Positions 35,260-47,366 of a stretch of DNA of 64,000 bases are shown piece after piece. The notes under the pieces were generated by a model. It was not told the origin of the DNA and ran no database searches. It was given only the letters and a program-made list of their open reading frames with translations. Within the stretch, counting starts at the first letter, position 1; every line of letters starts with the position of its first letter. The position numbers were made by a program, and so were the translations under genes. This stretch comes from Dryas octopetala (Eukaryota; Streptophyta; Magnoliopsida; Rosales; Rosaceae), in NCBI GenBank assembly GCA_963921425.1, contig OY992840.1, positions 17,896,621 to 17,960,620 on the forward strand, read 5' to 3'.

Positions 35260-35918
35260 CAATAATGCTACTTTTACCATCTTTTTGTACCATAATTTTA
35301 TACCATCTGATGTGGCTGCTTAGGTGGACAACCACATCACCAAATACAATTCACATTTTTATTCTTTTTATTAATTTTCAATTATTAAAATAAACCAAAG
35401 AAAACTGAATTTCAGTTTAACACAAATCCACGATTGACGTCGTTTCTTCTCCCTTCTCACCTGCGCTCCCCTTCTCCGTCGCTTTGCCCACTCGTGCTCT
35501 CTGGTGGGCAAACATCGATGGTCCAGTGGGGCGCCTATCACTTGGTTAGTTTGGTCTATAATTGATTTTTTAATAAATTTTTTTGTATTCTTTTCGGATC
35601 TCTGGTGTTGTAAACTAATCTCCTTTGTTGGTGCTTTTTTAATTTTATTTGATGACTGCGAGTCTTTTTTATCTCTGTCGTTGCTAATCATTTCGGTCGG
35701 ATCACCTCTATGCTTTCATTTGTGTATGTCAATTGTTCATTGGTGGTATTGCAGACATACTTACGTATTTAATTAATGTTCAATTGAGTTAGGAGGGAAG
35801 ACATTGATTACTCTTCCTACTAAGAAAGCAAAGTGGAGGCCAGGCGAGCATCTTTATTCATTTGCTATTCAGAGAACAAATTAGATTTAATTCATGGATT
35901 TCTATTCTAAGATGTTCT
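35260..35918 (+). repeat. MULE left terminal inverted repeat
   Basis: This 659-bp arm pairs with 40975-41633. A 90-codon open frame appears in both arms (35504-35776 here) and differs at three residues (FLIN versus FFIS, CES versus CDS), which shows high identity. The subterminal part has repeated ATACCA units. The frame is probably not a gene. Confidence 0.93.
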
Positions 35919-37369
35919 GCCTAATAGATTTCTTCTTCTATTGTGGTTTTTTGCTAATAGGAATCTAAGTGTATATGCAGTCTTATGTGTAAATTATACA
36001 TCTTTGTTAGGCTTTTCTAGAAACACATAAAGAATCGCATATTTTTAGAGTAGAGAGACTATCAATTTTTCTAAGGAATAGTTGCTAAGCTTGTTGCCTC
36101 TTTGGTCAGTGAGCTTAAATGGTATGATAATGTTGAAACTTGATGTTCATCATTCAATTCAGCAATTTTAATATTTGCACTAGATTATCTGATAAGCAAT
36201 GAAGTTTAGTATCCAAATGGTCATCATAGTTCATTCATCACCAACTATATATGTCAAAAGGTATCTATCCTCTCATTCTAGGCTTCTAACTTTTTCATTA
36301 CTGCTCCAGATATGTTGGCACAACAATTTACAAGGTCTAATTGTTGGGAAAGCTTACCATGATTGTGAGAGCCCCTGAAACATGTAGAAGGGTTGATGGA
36401 TGTTGTTCAATGCAAGCCTGGCTAGCCATGAACTTCCACATTAATGTGAAGGAAATTAATTATGAGAATTTATGAAAAATACCAGCCATAAGCGCCTTCT
36501 CGCAAGAACAATTGACACCAATTCCAATCAGTGGTCACAACTGACTCACAAGGCACTGGCTATGTAGTATGTACCATGAATTTCTTGATGTCTTTCTTTC
36601 TTTTTGGGTCTGAGACTTTTCTGAGGTCTAATGAGCCACTTTACGTATGATTACTGGAGGTTCAAATGCTTTTAATTTCATTTTCTTTATGTTTCAGTTT
36701 TTTTTGCTTTTCCTTATACCATCGGATCATATTGTAAGTTTGTAACATATTGAAGACAAATTTTATAATTAAAGTGGTTTATCTTTCAATTTCTTGTCAA
36801 CTTGTTCTCCATGTGCCCCAGTAGTTTCAAAAGATTTCCTTGCATTTATCATTAATCAATATGAGGGAATGATGATTGATAAGGTGAATCCACTGTGAAA
36901 CAGTCAGACAATAATGTAGCATACATACTTGTGAGTTACCAGCTAAATCTCAAAGATGCCAGAGAGGTACCCACTTTGAAGGCAAATTGCCTTGCAGAAG
37001 CACAAAGTTTGTTTACCATGGTGCACGCTTAGCTAATAAAAATTGGAACAGGTCCTTCCAAACCTCTCGTCTTCATTGATACACAAATAAACAACCAAGG
37101 AAATCTCAAAGGACTAAAATTATAAAGAGATCAGCTTGCATACATATCAAAATTTCATTTCAAATTATTCCATTTTACTAAACCGTGAATTTCGTTTGAT
37201 ACATGAAACAAAAATCTGAAACTGTAGATATTTGACTAGACCAAACTAAATAAGAAATTTATGCTCCATAAACACTCAGTTTAAAATAATTCCTTTTTAT
37301 CTGAGGTCTCAAAGAAAGAGCATTGTAAGAAAATGTTACAACTCAAACAAAACTTTTTGCTTCCATCTA
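35919..37369. other. MULE interior without recognised coding sequence
   Basis: This stretch lies between the left TIR and the transposase stop codon. No exon matches a family I know. It may include the transposase 3' UTR or captured host DNA. Confidence 0.4.
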
Positions 37370-40300
37370 TCAGTTAAGTTCTTGGTCATCCTTTCGCCTC
37401 GAACTAGAGCTAGGCATATTGTCTATACTGTAACCTTCATCCCAATATTGATGCTGGTGACCCTAAGAAAAAAATTAAAAAGGAAAATCATAAACAGAGC
37501 ATTGTAATATAACATGTAAATAAATAAAAAGAACACCAAAATTTTTAAAAACAAGCATCTTAATATTACCTGAAATTGATTTTCCTGGAGAGTAGGACAA
37601 GTTAAATTTCCTCTCTCATATCCACTGTACAGGTCGTTTGCATGACCACCTTGAGTGACCCCCAATGACATGTTCATATTTTCCTACAACATATATATAT
37701 ATATGTTTAGTAAATAAATAAATACTTCAAAAAAAATAAAAATGAAATAGGGCAATAACAATCAAATTTCATAACTCACATTACAACCACGACCTGTAGG
37801 ATATTGTTTGTGACCCATGTCAACATGAATACCTTGTGGTACTTGAGAATCCTGAATTAAAAAGTGTGTAAGTAATTATAAAAAAATGATTTTAACTTAG
37901 ACAAACAAGAACAATATATTCATGCCATACCTTCACAACAATATTACTCTCTTGTGTTCCGACTACATAACCAGTTTTGAAAGTGGGAACTGGACCATGT
38001 ACATGACAAATGGAATCACTTTGCATCGGTTGAAAATCCTACAAAAAACAATACAAGCACAAGATGTAACATTTTATTGGCTTTATATGTAAAAGATAGA
38101 AATTGTCATTTTATTTACCTTATTCATTCCTTCTCCTTCGTCAATATTGTTTTTATTAGCTTTGTTCTTCTTTTCACTTCTTTGTTTTCTTTTAATAACT
38201 TTCTCTATTGTAGATTGCTTCCTTTTAAACGGTGGACGACCTTTTCGTCTAACTGCTAATGGAGTAAGTATACGTTGACTTGGATTCGGAATGTGAACAG
38301 GCGACTCAGGAGTTGGTTGACTGCCTGTACAAACTTCTTCATGTTTGCATATTTCCTCCTTTATTTTATGCATCCAATTTATCACAATCATGCATTTATC
38401 ATCCGAATCATTTGCTAATTCCTTTATGTCATTAAAAACCTTTTGCATCTTATCAGATCGATGTGCTTCAGGTGTAGCATTCCAATCATCATAATTGATT
38501 TTAACCCTTGTGTGATATCTCATCACATCCTTCCTCCATCTTCGCATGATATATTTATCCGGAATTAAGTGTATCTTATGGCGAATTAAAACATAAATTG
38601 CATGTCTGCATAATATACCTTTAAACTCAAACATGCAACAATTGCACTTAACTTCCTTGTCACATTCACTAAAACAAACCTTGAAATTAATACTTTTTTT
38701 TCTGTCCCCGATCAAGATATCTTCAGATATTTCATACTCCAAAATTGGGCCATCAACTTTAACTGAAACCAAATCACAATACATCTTACTTGTTAATTCA
38801 TGCTGAAACTCCTTAAATTTTGAAATTGTGTAAACATCTTGAGCTTGCTTTTCCATCTCATAATGGGTAGCACAATGAACACGTGAAGAGGAAGACTTGA
38901 AATCTGCATGAGTCTCTTTTTCCACCTTACTCCTCAATGCATTCTCATATTGCTCCACAAACTGTTTTAAAGTAGTTTTAGAATTTACATAGCCATCAAA
39001 AAAAGCATTCATACTCTCACTACGTTGTGTGGTAGACATTCCTGCCCAAAAACTGTTTTTCACAAATCTTGGCACCCAACAATACCTCTCATTATATATA
39101 CTATTTAACCAATCATTGTTGTGTAACTTATATTTTTCAACCATCTCACACCAACGTTCTTCAAACTCATCATGAGTCATTGAGTCATATACAATATTTT
39201 GCAAGTCAAATCTAATAGACTCATATTGCTTGTAACTTTTTAATTTTTCAGGAATCTTCTTCATTATATGCCATAAGCACCAACGATGTCTAGTTTTAGG
39301 AAAGACAAACTCAATCGCTTTTTTCATGGCTTTGGCTTGATCTGTAATTATTCCAATTGGAGCACGCCCAGACATACATGCCAGCCAAGATTGAAACAAC
39401 CAAATAAAGGTGTTAGTATCTTCATGTGAAATCAAGCCACATCCGAGCAAAATCGATAGACCATGATGATTGACTCCCACAAATGGAGCAAATGGCATGT
39501 CATACTTATTGGTCAAATAAGTTGTGTCAAATGTAACAACGTCTCCAAATTCCTCATATGCCGCCCTACTCCTTGCATCTGCCCAAAACACATTTCTTAA
39601 ACGACCATCGTCATCTAAATCAATTGCATAGAAGAAATTTGCATTATGAGCTTGCATATTTATAAAATAGTTCTGAATTGCAGTAGCATCTCCTTCCCCA
39701 AGCCGTAATCTCCTAACCTTTTCAATATAGTTTCTACAATCCTTTTCCAAAAATGACATATTCTCATGGCCCCCCACTTCAACAACAACTGAATTATAAT
39801 TTTTGTTTAACCTTATTCCAGCTCTATCATTCACTTCAAGCTTCCTTCTTACATGTGAGCTTATCTCCCGATTGCACCTCCAATAACGAGATTTATCTGG
39901 AATTAACTCATGATTATGATCAAGCTTGATAGAGTTTACACGCCATCTCCCACCCAAGCTTAAACCTGTTCTAATCTTAGCCTCACAATTATTCTTTATA
40001 CTTGGACGTGGCTTTAGAATATTACTTGAACTACTTTCTGAATTGCCTGATCGAGCACATGAAAAAGTAATATATTTCACTTCACCATCATCTCCCTTCG
40101 TTGATGATCTCCTTATCACTGCGAACCCAGATTGTCTTCCATATTCTTTATAATATTCAAACACCTCATCACTACTATTAAACATCTTTCCAACATAAGG
40201 CTCCTGTATTTTTTCTTCTGCATTCATTATATCCTCCATTGCAGTCTCATCATTTTCTATTTTATCCCCATTATTTTCTATTTTAACCATATTAGATTGA

Positions 40301-40607
40301 ATTTCAGCCATGTCATCTTCTTGAATGATGTCCAAACTTGCAGAATTATTTGAACATACTCCCTTTCCTAAAATCATTCAACATGCTATATATGTAAACA
40401 TAATAACAATTCATTTTCAAGAGTACGTGCATGCCAAATCATAAAGTTGAAAATTCTATAAATTAAATTGACATAATTTTCAAGAGAACTATAAACAAAA
40501 TTCCAAATTCTTTTCACAGTAAACAAATTACCTTGATAATTTGGACCATTGATATTCATGTGAGTGTCCTTTGATTCTTTAGGGGATTTCTCGGTGCCCA
40601 TTGTCAT
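37370..40607 (-). CDS. FAR1-related MULE transposase, six exons, about 903 aa
   Basis: The exons are 40607-40532, 40367-38119, 38038-37931, 37851-37780, 37683-37570 and 37462-37370. All junctions are GT-AG and in frame, giving 2,712 bases. The N-terminal extension is acidic. The FAR1 DNA-binding domain spans about residues 94-187 (YYKEYGRQSGFAV, KNNCEAKIR, DHNHELIPDKS). The MULE transposase core follows, with likely catalytic acidic residues in VTFDTTYLTNKY (about 305) and GIITDQAKAMKKAI (about 367) and the C2H-like WCLWHIMKKIPEKL. A SWIM zinc finger is at about 599-617 (CNCCMFEFKGILCRHAI). The tail is rich in Lys, with a likely nuclear signal (RRKGRPPFKRKQ). It would excise and insert the element by binding its TIRs. 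The start is the first ATG of exon 1; a second ATG two codons later is equally possible. Confidence 0.88.
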
Positions 40608-40974
40608 TGTTTAAACACTTAAACCAAACAAAAGATCGAGTAAGTTAGTAGTTCTTTAATCTTAACTAAATAATACAAATCTTGTGCGACTAGAAAAACT
40701 AAAAAACCTGATTATAATCTTTTGTTTTGTTCTCTGGTTCTACTTCAAAAGAATAATAGAAAAAACAATAATCTTTCATACCAAAACATATACTGAAAAT
40801 CTGATTATAATCACCTGTTCTATGGATGCTCTGTATTCCCTTTTGCATTTTATATATCATCAATAAAATTGTTGCTGGCCGATTAATAAAAAAAAGACAT
40901 AATTATAATAATCCTCCAGCAAATTAATTCGTCTACATGTTTTGCCTAACCAATAAGTTAATTTCACCTTTTTT

Positions 40975-41633
40975 AGAACATCTTAGAACAGAAATCCATG
41001 AATTAAATCTAATTTGTTCTCTGAATAGCAAATGAATAAAGATGCTCGCCTGGCCTCCACTTTGCTTTCTTAGTAGGAAGAGTAATCAATGTCTTCCCTC
41101 CTAACTCAATTGAACATTAATTAAATACGTAAGTATGTCTGCAATACCACCAATGAACAATTGACATACACAAATGAAAGCATAGAGGTGATCCGACCGA
41201 AATGATTAGCAACGACAGAGACAAAAAAGAATCGCAGTCATCAAATAAAATTAAAAAAGCACCAACAAAGGAGATTAGTTTACAACACCAGAGATCCGAA
41301 AAGAATACAAAAAAACTTATAAAAAAATCAATTATAGACCAAACTAACCAAGTGATAGGTGCCCCACTGGACCATCGATGTTTGCCCACCAGAGAGCACG
41401 GGTGGGCAAAGCGACGGAGAAGGGGAGCGCAGGTGGGAAGGGAGAAGAAACGACGTCAATCGTGAATTTGTGTTAAACTGAAATTCAGTTTTCTTTAGTT
41501 TATTTTAATAATTGAAAATTAATAAAAAGAATAAAAATGTGAATTGTATTTGGTGATGTGGTTGTCCACCTAAGCAGCCACATCAGATGGTATAAAATTA
41601 TGGTACAAAAAGATGGTAAGAGTAGCATTATTG
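40975..41633 (-). repeat. MULE right terminal inverted repeat
   Basis: This is the inverted partner of 35260-35918. Both arms end inward at the same base (gatgttct), giving equal lengths of 659 bp. It lies upstream of the transposase start and probably contains its promoter. Confidence 0.93.
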
Positions 41634-41674
41634 GTTGATATCCCCAAGACATATAAGTCCATCTCAAACAAATA

Positions 41675-42325
41675 TGGTATAAATTCAATTTAGACACATA
41701 ATTATATATGTTATTTCAACGGGATCTACGAACTTTAAAATATTTCAAATATACACCCGATCTACTATTTAAATTGAAAAATGAACTTCCGTCTATTGAT
41801 TCGTTGAGAGATCAATTAAATGTCAGCCTGGTTTTTGCTGACCAGAATTATTTGATGACGTAGCGCCATCTCAGCAAACATTTCTCACCAAATGAATGAC
41901 ACAGTGACACATGTCCACCTAACCCCTGACAAGGGCCCACAAACTCATCATCTCTTTCTCACTCGTCGAACACATGTGATGAATTTATATTCAAATTTGG
42001 GAAAAAACGTGATATTTTTGGGAGACTAAATAGTCAAGAGAGCGTTCGACGAACAGGAAATAGGTGATGGGTGTGTAAGCCTGTGTTAGGTGGACATGTG
42101 TCGCTCATTTGGCGAGAAAGGTATGCTGAGTTGACGCTACGTCGCCAATTAATCCTTGTCAGCAAAAGCTAAGCTAGCATTTAATTGATCTCTCAACAAA
42201 TCGATGGACGAAAGTCTATTTTTTAATTTAGATAATAAATTTGGTGTATATTTAAAATATTTTAAAATTCGTAGACCCCGTTGAAATGACATATATAGTT
42301 ATGTGTCTAAATTGAATTTATACCA
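41675..42325. mobile_element. 651-bp foldback element with about 290-bp arms
   Basis: The ends TGGTATAAATTCAATTTAGA read the same on both strands. Arms of about 290 bases pair around a short centre near 42010. The flanking duplication is ACAAATA (41668-41674 and 42326-42332). It lies only 31 bp from the MULE target duplication. It has no coding capacity. Confidence 0.88.
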
Positions 42326-42711
42326 ACAAATAATGTAATTTTTCACTCTATTAAAGACTTATAATCTTATTTTTTTTTTTTTTCCAATCTTGTTGTATTG
42401 TATGGCATGTTTCCGCCTATCTTGTACTTGGACACATAACTAGATCACTTGCCGAAACTCTATATATGGGAAAAATTTCTATGAATGTTAGAGGACCTTC
42501 CGATTAGGTATACTTGCCAATTGACTTTTCTAACATGCAATTAAAATTTTTTTAAGTTTATTTTGTCCTAAAAATGGGTTGCTAAAAATAAATGTAATTT
42601 TACATTTCTTTTTAAATTTAAATTATATCTATTTTACTTTTTTGTTCTTAATTAATAAATAATATTATTAATACCTATTTTTTTAAGTGGGCATTTTTGG
42701 ATATTTGAAAA

Positions 42712-42912
42712 CAGTAGTGCTAGACATCCCACATTTTTATACCATAATTTCATACCACCTTATGTGGCAACTTACATGGCATTCATGCATTGGACAGTAA
42801 AAAATAAAAACAAAAATCCAAAAAGAAAAAGAAAAATTTTGTCCAGTAAAATAATGACACGTAAGATGGTATAAAAATATGGTATAAAAATGTGGTAAAT
42901 ATAGCATTATTC
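42712..42912. mobile_element. 201-bp Mutator-type MITE
   Basis: It has the 9-bp duplication ATTTGAAAA (42703-42711 and 42913-42921). It is the same length as, and very similar inside to, the element at 34935-35135, with the same right end (ATAGCATTATTC). Confidence 0.9.
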
Positions 42913-42921
42913 ATTTGAAAA

Positions 42922-43901
42922 TTTAACTTTACTCACCCTCCTACCTTTTTATATATAAAAGATTAACATAATATGGTACTTTTTCACTCCATACTATAAT
43001 TTGATAATCCAACTTATTTAGTTTTTAAGTCTATGTAAAATTCATCTTTAAAAAAAATTAGATCAAGCAAAAATCATTAAGAAGTTTAATAATAAATGAA
43101 TTAATTGCCAACTATAGTGATTTGATAATCACTTGAAACAACCTTTCAATCAAATAGAAACAATTTCTGATTTTTTTTTAATAAGAACAATTCTAAGACG
43201 TAAAAAAATATGATCGAATATTGACTGAATTTCATAAAATAAAAACACTTGAAAAAGTTTAAGTTCCAAACAGACTAATGAATGTTTATAAACCTTATTT
43301 CTACACTTTTGGCGGGTAGGTCGCTAACACCTCAAAAATAACATTTCGGTTTTTCACTCATAAATTTATTACATGCTTTCCAAGGTAGGTACAATCTTAA
43401 AAAGAAATGGGTTGGGTTTTATGTCATCTCTTAGATATAATCGCCATTTGCAAAGCCACACAAAAAAAAGCAAAATCAACATGTTTTACCCACTATTCTT
43501 TGAAAGAAATGGGTTGGATTCTCTATATCTTTAAATAAAATCGCACTTCACAAAGCCAACCAAAAATATTTAAAAATAACCAAACGGCAACCACCATGTT
43601 CAGCGACACTTTTTGTAAGATATGGGTGGTTGGCTTTTCTATGGTATCTCTTTATACTAACGACTTCATAATCATCGACGTCAAATCACACGCTTTTTGA
43701 ATAGTAAACCATAACAAAAAAGAACATGTACTCGTAGCCACAATAGTGAACACAAGGCAAACACTAGCAACAAGATCCTAAATAAACATTAAACCAACTA
43801 AATATTTAAATGCAAGTAATATCATGATCATAAAGTCAAATAACTCGCTTTTTGTTAACTTCATGTCGAGTAAACCATAACCAACAAAGACCATGGACAC
43901 A
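42922..43901. other. Unassigned AT-rich spacer
   Basis: No gene is seen. Near 43680-43870 a motif group (tcaaa...ctttttg, agtaaaccataac) occurs twice, the start of the degenerate repeats that follow. Confidence 0.4.
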
Positions 43902-44009
43902 GCCATATAGTCAACATAATGCTAACACTCCAAAATATCCAATATTAGCAACAAAGCCATTTAGTCAACAAAATGCTAACACTCCAAAATATCCAATATT
44001 AGCAACAAG
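43902..44009. repeat. Two 54-bp tandem units
   Basis: Units starting gccatatagtcaacataatg (43902) and gccatttagtcaacaaaatg (43956) are almost identical over 54 bases. They encode no recognisable product. Confidence 0.85.
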
Positions 44010-44128
44010 ATCCAAAATAAACATTAAACCAACTACAACAAAAAAACAGAGCAACAGACTTTATCCACCGATTAGCATTCCCAATGTCCTGCGTGAGCAA
44101 TTGATCACCTGAAATTTAATACATGATT

Positions 44129-44649
44129 ACAAATAAAATACCAATTCTAAGAGTTGACAACTATAGATTCCAAACACCAACTGCAAAAGAACACTACCTA
44201 GAATGAAATGGCTCCATGAACAGATTACAATAAAATGGATGGATTATGCAATAACCTTAAAATTAATAGACCAAATATTAGATCAAATACGTATACGACT
44301 ACAGAAGGGTAACAAATACGCAACGGACCAAACCAATAAAAAGATATCATGACAAACCAAATATTAACAGTGACAACACTACCCACAAATAATCAACAAA
44401 TAAAATACCAATTCCAAGAGTTGACAACTATAGATTCCAAATATCAACTGCAAAAGAACACTACCTAGAATGAAATGGCAACATGAACAGATTACAATAA
44501 AATGGATGGATTATGCAATAACCTTAAAATAAACAGACCAAATATTAGATCAAATACGAAATGACTACAGATGGGTAACAAATACGCAACAGACCAAACC
44601 AATAAAAAAATATCATGACAGACCAAATATTAACAGCGAGAACACTACC
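44129..44649. repeat. Tandem duplication of a 267-bp unit
   Basis: The unit beginning acaaataaaataccaattc at 44129 repeats at 44396 with scattered substitutions and runs to about 44649. It is non-coding. Confidence 0.88.
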
Positions 44650-44754
44650 TAGAACAAAAAGGCTCCTTGAACAGCTTACAAAAACAATGGGTGTGTATTA
44701 TGGATTGGGTACAATAATCTTAAAATTGACTACACAATTAACCTAATCTTCTCA

Positions 44755-45262
44755 CTACATCATCTCATATGCAATGTAACAACCAATTCATTGACTTATG
44801 TCTCAAGACATAAACAGAGAACACAAACTTCTTCTAGTCTTCTGATCTTAACAAACACTGTGACATCACACTGTGCAAGGCTCTGCATCATGGAGAGTGA
44901 CGAAATGACAGAAATGTAGGCAAGGTAAATAGAATTGGTATATTATGAAACAACTAAGCATGAAATATGTTAACCATATTCTCATTCCCTACTTTATTTT
45001 CCAAACAATATAATCATCAAAAAAACCAACCAAACACCAGATAAAAAAGAAAAAAATTTAATACCCTAGCTTCAGTATGCGGCAGCAGAACCACCGTCGT
45101 CGCCGTCATCTCCGCGGTAGGGGCGAAATTTGCTAGTTTCGTCATCTAGGCTTACTTCTGGTGAGCTAACCTTTGCATCCCCAGAGTGCGTATCAGGGTT
45201 GCCCAAACCATCAAAAGGATTCTCATCAGAAAATGTTATCTGCGGCTTCCTTTTTCGACTCC
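44755..45262 (-). pseudogene. Possible 3'-end fragment related to the KH/SAPS fusion gene
   Basis: The stretch 44763-44830 (tctcatatgcaatg, attgactt, gtctcaagacataa) resembles the 3' flank of the fusion gene at 20637-20700. About 230 bases further on lies a minus-strand exon-like frame after a GTAG acceptor, with SRKRKPQITFSDENPF to DDGGSAAAY and a stop near 45075. The basic SRKRKP start parallels SGKRKRKEA in the fusion gene's last exon. No upstream exons are present. It is probably a duplicated tail. Confidence 0.45.
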
Positions 45263-45312
45263 TACATGCGGTAGAGTGAAAAAGCATTTTTATAGTTAGG
45301 GTTTTTGAGGAG

Positions 45313-45535
45313 TGGGTCGGGTTGGAGGGTTGGGATGGGTAAACGAGGCACAAGATGAACGGGGCGATAGTAAGGGTGGGTTTTGAGGCTAGAGAGTGAA
45401 GAGGGGATGGGAGGGTTGGGCTGGGTCAACAGGGCCCAAGATGAACGGGGCGTTAGTAAGGGTGGGTTTTTTTGCTTGGAGAGGATCGGGTGGGAGGGTT
45501 GGGCTGGTTAAACTGGGCCCAAGATGAAGGGAATG
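45313..45535. repeat. Three degenerate tandem units (gggttgggctgggt...)
   Basis: Units containing gagggttggg, aagatgaacggggcg and agtaagggtgggtttt repeat at roughly 95-bp spacing. This may be a minisatellite. Confidence 0.75.
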
Positions 45536-45829
45536 TTGTGCCTACCTGCTGGGTTGTGCACTGAACGGCCTAGATTCAGCTGGGCCGGGCTGACCCTCTC
45601 ATATTGGATTGAATTCAAATGAACGCCCTCTGTTCTTCAATTTCCAGGCCTGAGTTCATCTTTCCGTCCTCCGGATCCAGGCCTAAGTTGTCTTTCTGTC
45701 CTCCCGTTGCCTCCCGATTAGGCGGGTACTCACAATAACTCCATCTGATGGAGTCACCATGCCTAGACTTGGTTGACGGGGGTAGTTGATTACTTGATGC
45801 ATGCTGGGATCTGATGCTCTACCCAGCCA
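45536..45829. other. Unassigned spacer
   Basis: Moderate GC content, with no gene recognised. Confidence 0.35.
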
Positions 45830-46445
45830 AAGCACACTTTATGTTTTGCTTCGATGGATCTGAGATCTGATGGACTCTCTCTCTCCAACCAAAGTCGAAG
45901 CTTTTCTTTCTGTTTCGAAACTCTCAACAACACCAAAAAACAATCAGGTCGGACCTCCTCCTCTCGCCAAAGCTCGCTTTCTGTTTTGCTTGACAACTCT
46001 TCCATCTTGATGGATGATAGAAGGATGATGTGCTAAGAGCCTCAGATCTGACAACTCTTCTCCTTGGTGCATATGCTGAGATCTTTGAGGCCAGACTTAA
46101 CCTCTCAACAACACCAAAAAACCATCAGGTCGGACCTCCTCGCCAAAGCTCGCTTTCTGTTTTGCTTGATAACTCTCCGTTCTCGATGGATCTGAGATCT
46201 GATGGCCTTTCTCTCTCTCTCTGCCCAAAGTCGAAGCTTTCTTTCTGTTTTGCTTGAAAACTCTTCCATCTTGATGGATGGATTGATAGACGGATGATGT
46301 GCTCAGATCTGACAACTCTTCTCCTTGGTGCATGTGCTGAGATCTATAAGGCCATATAATCTTTCCTTGAAGAGATAACCTCTCAACAACACCTTAAACC
46401 ATCAGGTCGGACCTCCTCCTCGCCCTAGCCTTGCTTGAAGGAGCC
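45830..46445. repeat. Complex direct repeats (caggtcggacctcctc...)
   Basis: The block ctctcaacaacaccaaaaaa/catcaggtcggacctcctc occurs three times (near 45925, 46098 and 46384). It is interleaved with repeats of gatctgagatctgatgg, tctgttttgcttgaaaactc and gacaactcttctccttggtg. The units are about 190-290 bp apart. The short frames that span them are products of the repeats. Confidence 0.8.
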
Positions 46446-46988
46446 TACTTTTATTTGACCAATCCTCCTTGGATGCGCTCCGAGATCTGACCTAGTTCAG
46501 TTAGGTCTAGAGCTTCTAGTTCAGAGAACCGTACTTTGAGTTTTAAGTGGTTGACAATCCCTTCAGTTCTGAAAAATATCTTCTTATATAAGTGTATAAG
46601 GTGTTTTTTGTAATTATGTTTAGGGTTTCTTGTTGGGCCTAATTCAATTGTAGTTGGGCTAATGGTTATAGTCCAAAAAAAAAAAATGTTTATAATGTCT
46701 AGAAACTTTCTGAGTCTTGCCACCTTGGATTATCAAGCAACACACGCAATGGCTGGTAGCCCTTAGATCAATCCAAGGTGTATAGATAGAGGATTTGACT
46801 GAACATACAAGTGGGACCTGAGCCCACGTGAAGAACAGCTAATTGTTTTTTGTTTTTTGCTTGCCCACGTGAAGAACCTTACACGCAATGGCTGGTAACC
46901 CTTAAATCTAAATAAATGAAGGTAATTCTATTAAAAAAAAATTAAAAGGGGCGCAAAAACCTAAAATTAGCAGATAGATTAAAAAAGT
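46446..46988. other. Spacer with short direct repeats
   Basis: acgcaatggctggtagccct occurs near 46745 and 46880, and cccacgtgaagaac occurs at about 46823, 46863 and 47378. No gene is seen. Confidence 0.5.
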
Positions 46989-47357
46989 GAGTTAATTACA
47001 CTTACACCCTGAGGTTTATCGTTTTTTCACATACACTCTCTGGGATTTTAATAATTACACATATATCCCCTGAGGTTTTAAAACTATTGCATATAACTAA
47101 CTCTCTACAAAAAAAAAAAATAATAAACAAAAAAAAAAATTTGTATTGAGATTGGACTTTACACCATGAGTAATCTTATAAGGCCGTTTTATCCCTTAGC
47201 ATATTTTTTTTCATAATTTCTCATTATTTTTCGTCTCACTATAGGGGTTATATGTAATAGTTTTGAAACCTCAGGGGGTGTATGTGTAATTATTGAAACT
47301 CCAGGGGGTATATGTGAAAAGATGATAAATCTCAGAATGTGTAAGTGTAATTAACTC
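46989..47357. mobile_element. 369-bp foldback MITE, Mutator-type
   Basis: The ends GAGTTAATTACACTTACA and their inverted copy are flanked by the 9-bp duplication TAAAAAAGT (46980-46988 and 47358-47366). The arms contain repeated ccctgaggttt and cacatatacccc units. Confidence 0.9.
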
Positions 47358-47366
47358 TAAAAAAGT

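Larger units (their letters stand above)
35260..41633. mobile_element. 6.4-kb MULE with 659-bp TIRs and FAR1-type transposase gene
   Basis: Ends CAATAATGCTAC and GTAGCATTATTG are perfect inverted matches and are flanked by the 10-bp target duplication GTTGATATCC (35250-35259 and 41634-41643). Terminal inverted repeats of equal length (659 bp) are almost identical. The interior holds a six-exon transposase gene on the minus strand (37370-40607) whose frame is open throughout. Long TIRs, an 8-11 bp duplication and a FAR1/MULE transposase identify a Mutator-like element of the FAR1-related (Jittery-like) type. It is structurally complete and may be autonomous. Confidence 0.95.

Noticed and set aside
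35504-35776. 90-codon frame present in both MULE TIRs
   Set aside because: It is conserved only because the TIRs are nearly identical, and it has no recognisable protein features beyond hydrophobic stretches.
43902-44649. Short repeats as a CRISPR-like array
   Set aside because: Units are contiguous tandem duplications without spacers, in a plant nuclear context.
45790-46333. Several 60-78 codon frames on both strands
   Set aside because: They follow the period of the complex direct repeats and share no protein homology.
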